A DNA stretch of 64,000 bases from Gaiellasilicea sp963794385 (GTDB lineage Bacteria > Actinomycetota > Thermoleophilia > Gaiellales > Gaiellaceae): the NCBI GenBank assembly GCA_963794385.1, contig CAWCDT010000010.1, forward strand, positions 124,001-188,000, written 5' to 3'. This document shows positions 47,944 through 56,426 of this stretch, one piece after another (position 1 is the first letter of the stretch; each line of letters begins with the position of its first letter). The notes below the pieces were generated by a model that saw only the letters and a list, made by a program, of their open reading frames with translations, searched no databases and was not told where the DNA came from. Position numbers and translations under genes: made by a program.

Positions 47944-49401
47944 GTGGCGGTCGCGACGCACGAGTTCGGGCTCTTCATCAACGGCGAGACGGTCGAAGGG
48001 TCGTCGACGCGCGACCTCGTCGAGCCGGCGTCGGGCGAGCCGCTCGGAACCGCCCAGCTGGCGGGCGAGGCGGAGATCGACCGCGCCGTCGAAGCGGCGC
48101 GCGGCGCGCTCGCGGGCGACTGGGGCAAGACAGGCGCGACCGAGCGCTCGCGGCTCCTGCATGCCCTCGCCGACGCGATCCTCGCGAACCGGAAGGAGCT
48201 GACCGAGCTCGAGTCGCGCAACGTGGGCAAGGCGATCTCGTCGACCAAGGCCGAGCTCTTCGGCGCGGTCGAGAACTTCCGCTTCTTCGCCTCGGCGATT
48301 GCGACGATCGCGGGTCGCTCGAACCCGATCGGCGGCTCGCTGCTCTCGTACACGTTGAAGGAGCCCGTCGGAGTCGCCGGCCAGATCGTCCCCTGGAACT
48401 ACCCGCTGCTGATGGCGACCTGGAAGCTCTCGCCGGCGCTCGCCGCCGGCTGCGCCGTGGTGCTCAAGCCCGATCCGCAGACGCCCGCGACGGCGCTTCG
48501 CCTCGCCGAGCTCGCCGCGGAGGTGGGCTTCCCCGCCGGCGCGATCAACATCGTCCCGGGCGACGGGCCGACGACCGGCGCCTACCTCGTCAAGCACCCG
48601 GGAGTCGACAAGGTCGCGTTCACCGGCTCGACCAGGACGGGCGGCGAGATCATGCGGCTCTGCTCCGATCCGATCAAGCGGCTCACGCTCGAGCTCGGCG
48701 GCAAGAGCCCGAACATCATTTTCGCCGACGCCGACCTCGACTCGGCGATCCCGAGCGCGGCCTGGTCGATCTACTACTCGGCCGGCCAGAGCTGCGAAGC
48801 ACGCTCGCGCGTGCTCGTCGAGAAGCCGCTCTACGACGAGTTCGTCGGCGCGTTCACGGAGAAGGCGGCCGGGGTGAAGGTGGGCGATCCGCTCGACGCC
48901 GAGACGCAGATGGGCTCGCTCATCTCGCAGGCGCACCGCGAGCGCGTGCACGGGTTCGTCGAGGATGCGCGCGGCGAAGGCGCCGACGTGGTGCTCGGCG
49001 GCGAGCCTGGCGACCACGCCTTCTACCCGCCGACGGTCGTTGCCGGTGTCGACAACGCGATGACGATCGCGCAGGAGGAGGTCTTCGGCCCCGTCGTCAC
49101 GATCACCCCGTTCGAGGACGAGCAGGATGCGATCCGGATCGCGAACGACGTCAAGTACGGGCTGATGGCGTCTGTGTGGACGGGCGACCCGGCCCGCGGC
49201 CACCGGCTCGCCGCGCGGATCAAGGCGGGCACGGTCGGCATCAACATGCCGTACACGGCCTTCCCCGGGCTTCCCTTCGGCGGCTACAAGCAGTCCGGCT
49301 TCGGACGCGAGCTCGGCGTCGAGACGCTCGATCTCTACCTCGAGACGAAGAGCGTGACCGTGAACACCGGCTCGCGGCCGATCAACCCGTTCGGCCTCTA
49401 G
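47944..49401 (+). CDS. NAD(P)-dependent aldehyde dehydrogenase
   Basis: 485 residues from GTG. Landmarks: VPWNYPLLMATWKLSPALAAG, the nucleotide loop FTGSTRTG, general-base Glu in LELGGKSPN, nucleophile Cys in SAGQSCEARSRV and QEEVFGPVV. The sequence is closest in feel to betaine-aldehyde-type ALDHs, but the substrate cannot be fixed. It is followed after 3 bp by the MFS gene. Confidence 0.93.
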   Translation: MAVATHEFGLFINGETVEGSSTRDLVEPASGEPLGTAQLAGEAEIDRAVEAARGALAGDWGKTGATERSRLLHALADAILANRKELTELESRNVGKAISSTKAELFGAVENFRFFASAIATIAGRSNPIGGSLLSYTLKEPVGVAGQIVPWNYPLLMATWKLSPALAAGCAVVLKPDPQTPATALRLAELAAEVGFPAGAINIVPGDGPTTGAYLVKHPGVDKVAFTGSTRTGGEIMRLCSDPIKRLTLELGGKSPNIIFADADLDSAIPSAAWSIYYSAGQSCEARSRVLVEKPLYDEFVGAFTEKAAGVKVGDPLDAETQMGSLISQAHRERVHGFVEDARGEGADVVLGGEPGDHAFYPPTVVAGVDNAMTIAQEEVFGPVVTITPFEDEQDAIRIANDVKYGLMASVWTGDPARGHRLAARIKAGTVGINMPYTAFPGLPFGGYKQSGFGRELGVETLDLYLETKSVTVNTGSRPINPFGL

Positions 49402-49404
49402 GTC

Positions 49405-50532
49405 TTGTCGTACCGCTGGGCCGTCCTCGCGGCCGGGACCGCCGCGCAGGCGAGCTTCTCGACCGTCTCGTTCGCGATCGCCGTGCTCGCGCCGGCGTTG
49501 CGCGACCGCTACGACCTCAGCCTGACGGAGATCGGCGTCGTGCTGGCGGCGGAGTGGATCGGGCTCACGTTCGCGCTTCTGCCCTGGGGCTTCGCGGTCG
49601 ACCGTTACGGGGAGCGGTGGACGCTGGCGGGCGGGCTCGCGGCCTGCGCCGCGTTGCTCGTGGCGGCCGCCTACGCGCCGAGCTTCGCGTGGCTCGTCGT
49701 GCTCCTCGGTCTCGCCGGCGTTGCCGGCGGCAGCGTCCAGTCGGGCAGCGGGCGTGCCGTAATGGGCTGGTTCTCGGCCCAGGAGCGGGGGCTCGCGCTC
49801 GGCATCCGCCAGACGGCGGTCCCGCTCGGCGGGGCGATCGCGGCGCTCGTTCTGCCGGTGCTCGGCAGCCCGAAGGCGGGCCTCCTCTTCGTCGCGGGCT
49901 TCGTTCTCGCCGGGGCGCTCGCGGGCGCGCTCGTGCTCCGCTCGGGGACGGAGGAGCACCTCGACGCGTCGGACGTCGAGAGCACGCTCCGCGACCGCCG
50001 CCTCTGGCTCGCGTGCTGGGGCAGCGGCCTCTACCTCGTCGCGCAGGTGGCGATGATGGGGTTCGTCGTCCTCTTCCTCCACGACGAGCACGGGTTCTCG
50101 ACCGGCGAGGCCGCAGCCGTGTTCGCCGCCGGACAGGTGCTCGCGGCGGTGCTGCGGATCGCGGTCGGGCGCTGGTCGGACGTGCTCGGCTCGCGCGTAC
50201 GTCCCTTGCGCTGGATCGGGATCGTGAGCGGGATCGCACTCGCGGTCGTGGCCGCTGTCTCGGGCGCGCCGGGTTGGGTGCTCGTGCCCGTGCTCGCGGC
50301 TGCGACCGGGCTCTCGATGTCGTGGAACGGCCTCTCGTACACGATCGCGGCCGAGCTCGGCGGCCGGCGCAGCGGCGCCGCGATCGGCTTCCAGCAGACC
50401 GTGCTCTCGGCGCTCGGAGTCGCCGCGCCCGTCGCCTTTGCAGCCGCGGTCTCGGCAACGTCGTGGAGCGCCGCGTTTGCGCTCGCGGCAGCGTTCCCTT
50501 TGATCGGCGTCTGGCTCCTGCGGGCGCTCTAG
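49405..50532 (+). CDS. MFS transporter
   Basis: 375 residues from a TTG start, with about 12 hydrophobic segments (WAVLAAGTAAQASFSTVSFAIAVLAP onward) and the MFS loop 2-3 motif PWGFAVDRYGERW and its counterpart GRWSDVLGSR. Twelve-helix importers or exporters of small metabolites. In this operon-like run it may serve the downstream amidohydrolase or the aldehyde pathway. Confidence 0.88.
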   Translation: MSYRWAVLAAGTAAQASFSTVSFAIAVLAPALRDRYDLSLTEIGVVLAAEWIGLTFALLPWGFAVDRYGERWTLAGGLAACAALLVAAAYAPSFAWLVVLLGLAGVAGGSVQSGSGRAVMGWFSAQERGLALGIRQTAVPLGGAIAALVLPVLGSPKAGLLFVAGFVLAGALAGALVLRSGTEEHLDASDVESTLRDRRLWLACWGSGLYLVAQVAMMGFVVLFLHDEHGFSTGEAAAVFAAGQVLAAVLRIAVGRWSDVLGSRVRPLRWIGIVSGIALAVVAAVSGAPGWVLVPVLAAATGLSMSWNGLSYTIAAELGGRRSGAAIGFQQTVLSALGVAAPVAFAAAVSATSWSAAFALAAAFPLIGVWLLRAL

Positions 50533-50541
50533 GCTCCGCAG

Positions 50542-51534
50542 ATGCGCATCCTCGAGCGCCTGGAGCAGCTGGCCGCGATCGGCGACCGGATCGGCTACTC
50601 GCCCGAGGAGGACCACGCGCACGAGCTCGCCGCCGGTTGGTTCCGGGCGGCTGGGCTCGAGGTCGAGGTGGACGACGCCGGCAACCTGATCGGCCGCGTG
50701 CCGGGCGGCTCGCACGAGATCTGGACCGGCTCGCACCTCGACACCGTTCCCGGCGGCGGCCGCTTCGACGGCGCGCTCGGCGTGGTTGCCGGGCTCGACG
50801 CGGTCGAGCGGCTCGGGCTCCCCGGTCTCGCCGTGGTCGCGTTCCGGGACGAGGAGCGTGGCTGCGCCGGCAGCCGCGCCTGTGCCGCCCGTCCCGCTGC
50901 CTACGTGGAGCTGCACATCGAGCAAGGGCCGACGCTCCTGCGGGCGGACGCGCCGCTCGGGGTCGTCACGGGAATCGTCGGCTACGTCCGCGGCCGGCGG
51001 ACGTTCACGGGCTCGCCCGGGCACGCGGGCACGACGCCGATGGCGGGTCGCGAGGACGCGCTGGTTGAGGCCGCCGAGTACGTCCTTCGGGCGCGCGACG
51101 TCGCGCGCGGGATCGAGGGCGCTGTCGCCACCGTCGGGCAGGTGACCGTGGAGCCGGGCGGCACGAACGTGATTCCGGGCCGAGTGGTCCTTTCGGTCGA
51201 CGCGCGGGCGCCCGACGCGGAACGGCTCGACCGGCTCGCGGCGGCGCTCGAGATCGAGGAGCCGATGCGGACCGAGCCCGCCGCGATGTCGGAGGAGGTG
51301 CGAGCGGCGCTGCGTGGCGAGGTCGAGGCGCTCGGCCTCCCCGTGCTCGAGCTGCCGTCCGGCGCCGGCCACGACGCGGGCATCCTGGCGGCCGCGGGCG
51401 TGCCGGCCGGGATGTTGTTCGTCCGCAGCCTGAACGGGGGTGTCAGCCACCACCCGGACGAGCTCAGCTCGGCGGAGGACATCGCCCTGGCTGTCGAGGC
51501 GCTGACCGGAGCGCTCCGCAGGCTCGCCTCGTGA
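50542..51534 (+). CDS. M20-family N-carbamoyl amino acid hydrolase/allantoate amidohydrolase-like, short form
   Basis: 330 residues, shorter than the usual ~400. Metal-site residues are present: GSHLDTVPGGGRFDGALGV, FRDEERGCAGSR, ELHIEQGP and the C-terminal SHHPDE. The missing ~65 residues lie between EERG and AYVELHIEQG, where family members carry a helical segment over the active site. The neighbouring purine cluster ends at allantoin, so allantoate or ureidoglycolate cleavage would fit, but carbamoyl-amino acids are equally possible. Confidence 0.82.
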   Translation: MRILERLEQLAAIGDRIGYSPEEDHAHELAAGWFRAAGLEVEVDDAGNLIGRVPGGSHEIWTGSHLDTVPGGGRFDGALGVVAGLDAVERLGLPGLAVVAFRDEERGCAGSRACAARPAAYVELHIEQGPTLLRADAPLGVVTGIVGYVRGRRTFTGSPGHAGTTPMAGREDALVEAAEYVLRARDVARGIEGAVATVGQVTVEPGGTNVIPGRVVLSVDARAPDAERLDRLAAALEIEEPMRTEPAAMSEEVRAALRGEVEALGLPVLELPSGAGHDAGILAAAGVPAGMLFVRSLNGGVSHHPDELSSAEDIALAVEALTGALRRLAS

Positions 51535-51547
51535 ACGCGGTGACCGA

Positions 51548-51955
51548 CTAAGCGTCGCGGAACGAGATCGGCTGCGCGCCCTCCCAGAGCGTCAGCCGGC
51601 CGAGCTCCTTCAGCTGTTCCTGCCCCTCGACCAGGGTGGCGAAGTGGTTCGCCCAGAGAGCCCCGGCCTTGCTGGCGAACGAGCAGTACCCGTACGGGAA
51701 GAGGAGCTCGGTCTCGCTCTGGCCCCCCGGATACAGCGCCAGCTCGCCCGGGTGCGGATAGCTGGTCGCGTTCTCGGGGCCGATCCCGAGGTCGCGGTCG
51801 CCCCAGGGGATCCAGTTCGACTCGCCGCTCCAGCGGCAATGGATGATGCGGTCGTCGAACGGGAGGATCGCCTTGAACGCGGCCACTGTCTGGGGCGCGA
51901 GCTCCTCCTCCCAGCGTGCGACGAAGCGCATGCGTGCTGCTGTGATCTCGAGCAC
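51548..51955 (-). CDS. DUF3830 (cyclophilin-like) protein
   Basis: 135 residues from GTG. Cyclophilin-like small beta barrel: FVARWEEELAPQTVAAFKAILPFDD, IHCRWSGESNWIPWGD, YPHPGELALYPG. DUF3830 proteins recur beside amidohydrolases and hydantoinases of ureide and pyrimidine breakdown; the activity is unknown. Here it sits at the end of the minus-strand purine operon. Confidence 0.75.
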   Translation of the reverse strand: MLEITAARMRFVARWEEELAPQTVAAFKAILPFDDRIIHCRWSGESNWIPWGDRDLGIGPENATSYPHPGELALYPGGQSETELLFPYGYCSFASKAGALWANHFATLVEGQEQLKELGRLTLWEGAQPISFRDA

Positions 51956-51964
51956 GCGCAGAAA

Positions 51965-53117
51965 CTACCCTCGCGCGGCTGCCCACGCGATGAGCTGCTC
52001 CCGCTCCTCGTCGGTGAGCCCGGTCGCGTTGCCCGGCGGCATCGCGCGCGAGGCGACCATGGCCTCGATCGCGCCCGCGTGTTGCTCCATCTGCTCGACG
52101 CTTTCGAGCCGGACGCCGAGTGGCGCCGAGGCGCCGGAGTGACAGGCGGCGCACCGCTCCGCGACGATGCTCAGCGCCACCTCGTCGCTCGGCACCGCGG
52201 TCGCGTCGACGTCGTCCGGCGCGAGCACGATCGCGAGCGCGACCGCACCTACGCCGGCTGCGCCGAGGAGCCACCAGGCTCGCCGCCCCACGTGCCAGAG
52301 GTTGAAGAAGTGCCGAATCGCCACGAGGAGGGCGAAGAGCGCGAGCAGGACGAGCCAGGCGTGCTCCTGCCCGAAGGTGAGGGGAAAGTGGCCGGCGAGC
52401 ATCGTAAAGACGACCGGCAGCGTCAGGTAGTTGTTGTGGACCGAGCGTTGCTTTGCCCGCAGGCCTACCTCCGGGTCGGGCTCGCGCCCTTCCTGCTTCG
52501 CACGGATGAGCTCCCGATGGGCGGGAATGATGACGAGGAAGACGTTGGCGGCCATGATCGTCCCGAGCATCGCGCCGACCTGGAGGAACGACGCACGCGC
52601 TGCAAAGAGCTGGTCGACGGCGAATGCGGACACGACCACGAGCACGGCGACCGCGACCGCGACGTACCGGTCGTCGCGGAGCACCCGGCACGCGGCGTCG
52701 TACGCGAGCCACGCGAGTCCGAGTCCCGCAGCCGAGAGAGCCACCGCCTGCCACGGCTCGAGGTCGGCGACGGCCGGGTCGACGAGGCGGTCGCCGGCGT
52801 CGAGCCAGTAGAGGAGGACGAGCAGCGCGAAGCCGGAGAGCCAGGTCGTGTAGGCCTCCCACTTGAACCAGTGCAGAGGCTCGGGCAGCATCGGCGGAGA
52901 GACTCGGTACTTCTGTGAGTGGTAGAAGCCGCCTCCGTGGACGCCCCAGTACTCGCCGATCACGCCACGCTCGGCGTCCTCGGGCTTCTCAGTCGAGCGC
53001 AGGCCGAGGTCGAGGCGGATGAAGTAGAAGGACGCCCCGATCCACGCGATCCCGGCGACGACGTGCAGGAGCCGGAGGCAGAGGTCGGACGAGGTCCCTC
53101 AGGTAGTCCGCGTCCAC
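51965..53117 (-). CDS. puuD: Urate hydroxylase PuuD, membrane enzyme with C-terminal cytochrome c domain (frame break near 53085)
   Basis: Converts urate to 5-hydroxyisourate. Hydrophobic helices throughout, with GVHGGGFYHSQKYRV, HWFKWEAYTTWLSGF and RSVHNNYLTLPVVF as PuuD landmarks; the C-terminal domain carries the heme motif CAACH and the Met-containing SRAMPPGNATGL. The ORF from 52963 lacks the first helix. That helix is encoded upstream (LRLLHVVAGIAWIGASFYFIRL) and joins a GTG at 53117 if one extra C near 53085 is skipped. The intact protein would overlap the uraD stop by 19 bp. Confidence 0.87.
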
Positions 53118-53557
53118 CGGTGCTGTTCCCACCTAGATCGTGCGATCGCGACGAGCTCGCGCACGCCGGTCTCGAGCTCCTCCTCCCGCGTGCGTGTGAG
53201 CCGCTCGCGTAGCACGTCGAGGATCGCGGCCTTGGGGCGGCCGTCCACGAAGACGACGAAGCGGAAGCCGAACTTCTCCTCGTAGACCTGGTTCAGGTAG
53301 GCCAGCTCGGAGAGGATGACGGGATCGGAGTCGCCGCCCTGCTCCGTGGCGGAGCGAGCGGAGAGCCCCGTACGCGCACCGATCGCGGGGTGCGCGGCGA
53401 GCGCCTCGACCTGCTCCTCCTCCGACAGCTCGCCGAGCACCGCTTCGGCCTGGCCGAGCGGGTCCTCGAGCGCGGCGAGCCGCTCCACGAGGTGCGTCCG
53501 ACCCTCGAAGAGCTCCGTGAGCTCGTCTGCGCTCAGCTGCCGCGGTAGCTCGCGCAC
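53099..53557 (-). CDS. uraD: 2-oxo-4-hydroxy-4-carboxy-5-ureidoimidazoline (OHCU) decarboxylase
   Basis: 152 residues, all-helical family with the catalytic His in ALAAHPAIGAR, SEEEQVEAL upstream and YEEKFGFRFVVFVDGRPK downstream. Third step of urate breakdown, producing (S)-allantoin. It overlaps uraH by 25 bp and puuD by 19 bp, indicating one tightly coupled transcript. Confidence 0.93.
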   Translation of the reverse strand: MRELPRQLSADELTELFEGRTHLVERLAALEDPLGQAEAVLGELSEEEQVEALAAHPAIGARTGLSARSATEQGGDSDPVILSELAYLNQVYEEKFGFRFVVFVDGRPKAAILDVLRERLTRTREEELETGVRELVAIARSRWEQHRWTRTT

Positions 53558-53820
53558 GAGTAGGGCGAGACGAGGAGCGGGATGTGGTAGTGGCCCTCAT
53601 CGAGCGCGACCTCGAGCTCGACGCGCTTGAAGAACGGCGATGGCGGGTGGAAGACGAGCCGGTACGTGCCCGGGTCGAGCGAGTCGGAGAGCTGGGCGCG
53701 CCCGTCGCCGTCCGTGCGGGACTCGGTGATGAACATGTCGCCGCGGTAGAGGACGACGAGGACTCCCTGAGCCGGAGCGCCCGCGCCGGTGTCGAGCACG
53801 TGGGTGGAGAGCGAGGTCAC
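53533..53820 (-). CDS. uraH: 5-hydroxyisourate hydrolase (transthyretin-like)
   Basis: 95 residues from GTG (VTSLSTHVLDT). Catalytic residues: His in LSTHVLDT, Arg in GTYRLVF and the C-terminal HYHIPLLVSPYS...YRGS signature (YRGS end). Converts 5-hydroxyisourate to OHCU. Starts within the guaD-like stop (GTGA overlap). Confidence 0.94.
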   Translation of the reverse strand: MTSLSTHVLDTGAGAPAQGVLVVLYRGDMFITESRTDGDGRAQLSDSLDPGTYRLVFHPPSPFFKRVELEVALDEGHYHIPLLVSPYSCASYRGS

Positions 53821-55151
53821 GGCGCGAATCTACTCGCCTGCGCTCGATGAGCGCGTGCGATCTCGCCCTCGTCCGCGCGCACGAGCGCCCCGCCCGAGAC
53901 GACGAGCTCGCCGCCGACGTAGAGCCGGTCGACTCGCCACGGCCCGGCGAAGACGAGCCCCGCGACGGGGTCGGCGGCGCCGCCGAGCTCGAGCCCGTCG
54001 GTCGGCCAGACGGCGAGATCGGCGCACTTGCCGGGCTCGATCGAGCCGATGTCGTCGCGCCGCAGCACATCCGCGCCCCCGCGCGTGCCCAGTCGGAGCG
54101 CTTCGCGCGCCGTCAACGCCGTCGGGCCGCCGCGACCGCGCGCGACGAGCAGCGCCTGCTTGACCTCGTTGCCGAGGTGGCTGCGCTCGTTCGAGGCGGA
54201 ACCGTCCACGCCGAGACCGACCCGGACGCCTGCGTCCAGCATCGCGCGCACCGGCGCCACGCCCGCGCCGAGCCGGAGGTTCGAGGTCGGGCAGTGCGCG
54301 ACACCCGTTCCCGTGGCGGCGAATCGCCCGACCTCCGCCTCGGAGAGGTGGACGCAATGTGCGCACCAGACGTCGCCGTCGAGCCAGCCCAGCGAGTCGA
54401 GGTACTCGACCGGGGTGCAGCCGTACAGCTCCCGGCAGTAGGACTCCTCCTCGACCGTCTCGGCGAGGTGCGTGTGCAGCTGCAGGCCGAGGCGGCGGGC
54501 CAGGTCGGCGGATTCCGTCATCAGGCGGCCGGTGACCGAGAAGGGCGAGCACGGCGCGACCGCCACCTGGATGCGCGCACCGGGGTCGGGCTCGTGCAGC
54601 TCGGCCGCGAGCCGCTCCGTGTCGGACAGCACCGCGTCGATCTCCTCGACGAGCTCGTCCGGCGGCAGGCCGCCGTCGGAGACGCCGAGGTCCATCGAGC
54701 CGCGTGACGCGACCAGCCGGCAGCCCAGCTCTCGCGCCGCCTGCACCTCGGCCTCGACGAGCCCGCTCCGGCCGCGCGGGAAGACGTAGTGGTGGTCGAA
54801 GACGGTCGTGCAGCCCGAGAGCATCAGCTCCGCGAGCCCCGTGCGGGCCGCGGCGTACTCGGCCTCCGCGTCGATCCGGGCCCAGGTCGGATACAGCTCG
54901 ACGAGCCACTCGAACAGCGTTGCCTCCTGCGCCCGGGCCCGCGTGAGCGTCTGGTAGAGGTGGTGATGGGTGTTGACGAGGCCGGGCGTGACGACGGCGC
55001 CGCCCAGCGCCACCCGCTCGTCGGCGTCAGGCTCAGGACCTTCGCCGACCGCGGCGACGAAGCCGTCCTGGATCAGGATCCAGCCGTCGGGATGCTCCCC
55101 GCCCGTGTCGTCCATGGTGAGCACGTACGCGCCCGCGAGCAGGGACTTCAT
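53817..55151 (-). CDS. 8-oxoguanine deaminase (amidohydrolase superfamily)
   Basis: 444 residues from ATG. The three-His motif NTHHHLYQTLTRA, the SRGSMDLG...SDGGLPPD segment, LHTHLAETVEE, WCAHCVHL and GVDGSASNE match 8-oxoguanine deaminases, which form urate directly from 8-oxoguanine; plain guanine deaminase lacks the HHH form. First gene of the minus-strand purine operon, 24 bp from the divergent xanthine dehydrogenase start. Confidence 0.87.
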   Translation of the reverse strand: MKSLLAGAYVLTMDDTGGEHPDGWILIQDGFVAAVGEGPEPDADERVALGGAVVTPGLVNTHHHLYQTLTRARAQEATLFEWLVELYPTWARIDAEAEYAAARTGLAELMLSGCTTVFDHHYVFPRGRSGLVEAEVQAARELGCRLVASRGSMDLGVSDGGLPPDELVEEIDAVLSDTERLAAELHEPDPGARIQVAVAPCSPFSVTGRLMTESADLARRLGLQLHTHLAETVEEESYCRELYGCTPVEYLDSLGWLDGDVWCAHCVHLSEAEVGRFAATGTGVAHCPTSNLRLGAGVAPVRAMLDAGVRVGLGVDGSASNERSHLGNEVKQALLVARGRGGPTALTAREALRLGTRGGADVLRRDDIGSIEPGKCADLAVWPTDGLELGGAADPVAGLVFAGPWRVDRLYVGGELVVSGGALVRADEGEIARAHRAQASRFAP

Positions 55152-55175
55152 CGCGTCGTACCGTATCTTTGCCGC

Positions 55176-55961
55176 GTGGACGTGATCACACCACGCACGC
55201 TCGACGAGGCGCTCCGGGCGAAGGCGGAACGGCCCGACGCGCGCCCGATCGCGGGCGGCACCGACCTGCTCGTCGAGCTCAATTTCGACCAGGTGCGCCC
55301 CGACGTGATCCTCAACCTCGCCGAGGTGGCCGAGCTGAAGGGCTGGGGGCGGGAGAACGGCGCGCTCCGGCTCGGCGCCGGCCTCACCTACACGGAGGCG
55401 ATGCAGCCCGAGCTCGCGGAGCTCCTGCCTGCGCTCGCGGAGGCGTCCCGAACCGTCGGCTCACCGCAGATCCGCAATCGCGGCACGATCGGCGGCAACC
55501 TCGGCACCGCCTCCCCGGCCGGCGACGCGCATCCGCCGCTGCTCGTCGAGGGCGCGTCGGTGGAGATCGGGAGCACGCGCGGCGTCCGGACGCTGCCGCT
55601 GACGGAGTTCTTCCTCGGGCCGAAGCGGAACGCGCTCGCCGAGGACGAGCTCGTGCTCGCCGTGCGGCTGGCTCCGGGCGGGCAGCCGCAGACCTTCATG
55701 AAGATCGGGCCGCGGAACGCCATGGTGATCGCGGTCTGCTCGCTCGCGGTGCTGGCCGACCGCGAACGCGGCGAGCTACGCGCTGCCTACGGCTCCGCCG
55801 GGCCTGTGCCCGCCCTCGTGACCGCGCCGCTCGACGCCCGGGACGACTTCCCCGAGCTCGTTGCGGAGGCGTCGAGCCCGATCGACGACGTCCGCGGCAC
55901 GGCTGCCTACCGCCGCCACGCGCTGCGCATCCTCACCAGGCGCGCGCTCGAAGTCGCGTGA
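55176..55961 (+). CDS. Xanthine dehydrogenase-type FAD subunit
   Basis: 261 residues from GTG 55176. FAD-binding motifs ARPIAGGTDLLVELNF and RNRGTIGGNLGTASPAGD, then the CO-dehydrogenase-flavoprotein C-terminal domain. First of three genes encoding a molybdenum hydroxylase in the FAD / 2Fe-2S / Mo order. TATCTT (55164-55169) could be a -10 giving a leaderless transcript. Confidence 0.92.
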   Translation: MDVITPRTLDEALRAKAERPDARPIAGGTDLLVELNFDQVRPDVILNLAEVAELKGWGRENGALRLGAGLTYTEAMQPELAELLPALAEASRTVGSPQIRNRGTIGGNLGTASPAGDAHPPLLVEGASVEIGSTRGVRTLPLTEFFLGPKRNALAEDELVLAVRLAPGGQPQTFMKIGPRNAMVIAVCSLAVLADRERGELRAAYGSAGPVPALVTAPLDARDDFPELVAEASSPIDDVRGTAAYRRHALRILTRRALEVA

Positions 55962-55970
55962 GAGCCTCGC

Positions 55971-56426
55971 GTGAAGATCCGGCTGACCGTCAACGGCGAC
56001 GCGCGCGAGGCCGACGTCTGGGCGGGCGAGAGCCTGCTGACCACGCTGCGCGACACGCTCGTGCTGCCCGGCTCGAAGAACGCCTGCGAGCAGGGGGAGT
56101 GCGGCTCCTGCTCGGTTCTCCTCGACGGCGAGCTCGTGTGCGCCTGCCTCGTCCTCGCGGCGCAGGCCGACGGGCACGAGGTGACGACCGTGGAGGGCCT
56201 CCGCGCGCCCGACGGGCTGCACCGGGTGCAGCAGGCCTTCGTCGACGCAGGCGCGGTCCAGTGCGGCTTCTGCACGCCGGGGCTCGTGGTCGCGACCGCG
56301 GCGCTGCTCGAGCGCGTGCCGAGCCCCTCCGACGACGTGATCCGGGAGGAGCTCTCCGGCAACCTCTGCCGCTGCACCGGCTACGCGAAGATCTTCGACG
56401 CCGTCAGGCTGGCCGCCGGAACGTGA
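55971..56426 (+). CDS. Xanthine dehydrogenase-type [2Fe-2S] subunit
   Basis: 151 residues from GTG. Two cluster sites: CEQGECGSCSVLLDGELVCAC (plant-type ferredoxin; given as CEQGECGSC ... C) and CGFCTPG ... CRCTGY. Passes electrons from the molybdenum centre to FAD. Overlaps the next start by GTGA. Confidence 0.95.
   Translation: MKIRLTVNGDAREADVWAGESLLTTLRDTLVLPGSKNACEQGECGSCSVLLDGELVCACLVLAAQADGHEVTTVEGLRAPDGLHRVQQAFVDAGAVQCGFCTPGLVVATAALLERVPSPSDDVIREELSGNLCRCTGYAKIFDAVRLAAGT

Noticed and set aside
53085..53101. In-frame TGA before PuuD as a second selenocysteine codon
   Set aside because: The TGA is the uraD stop in the same frame; a one-base insertion explains the missing first helix better, and no C/U motif surrounds it.
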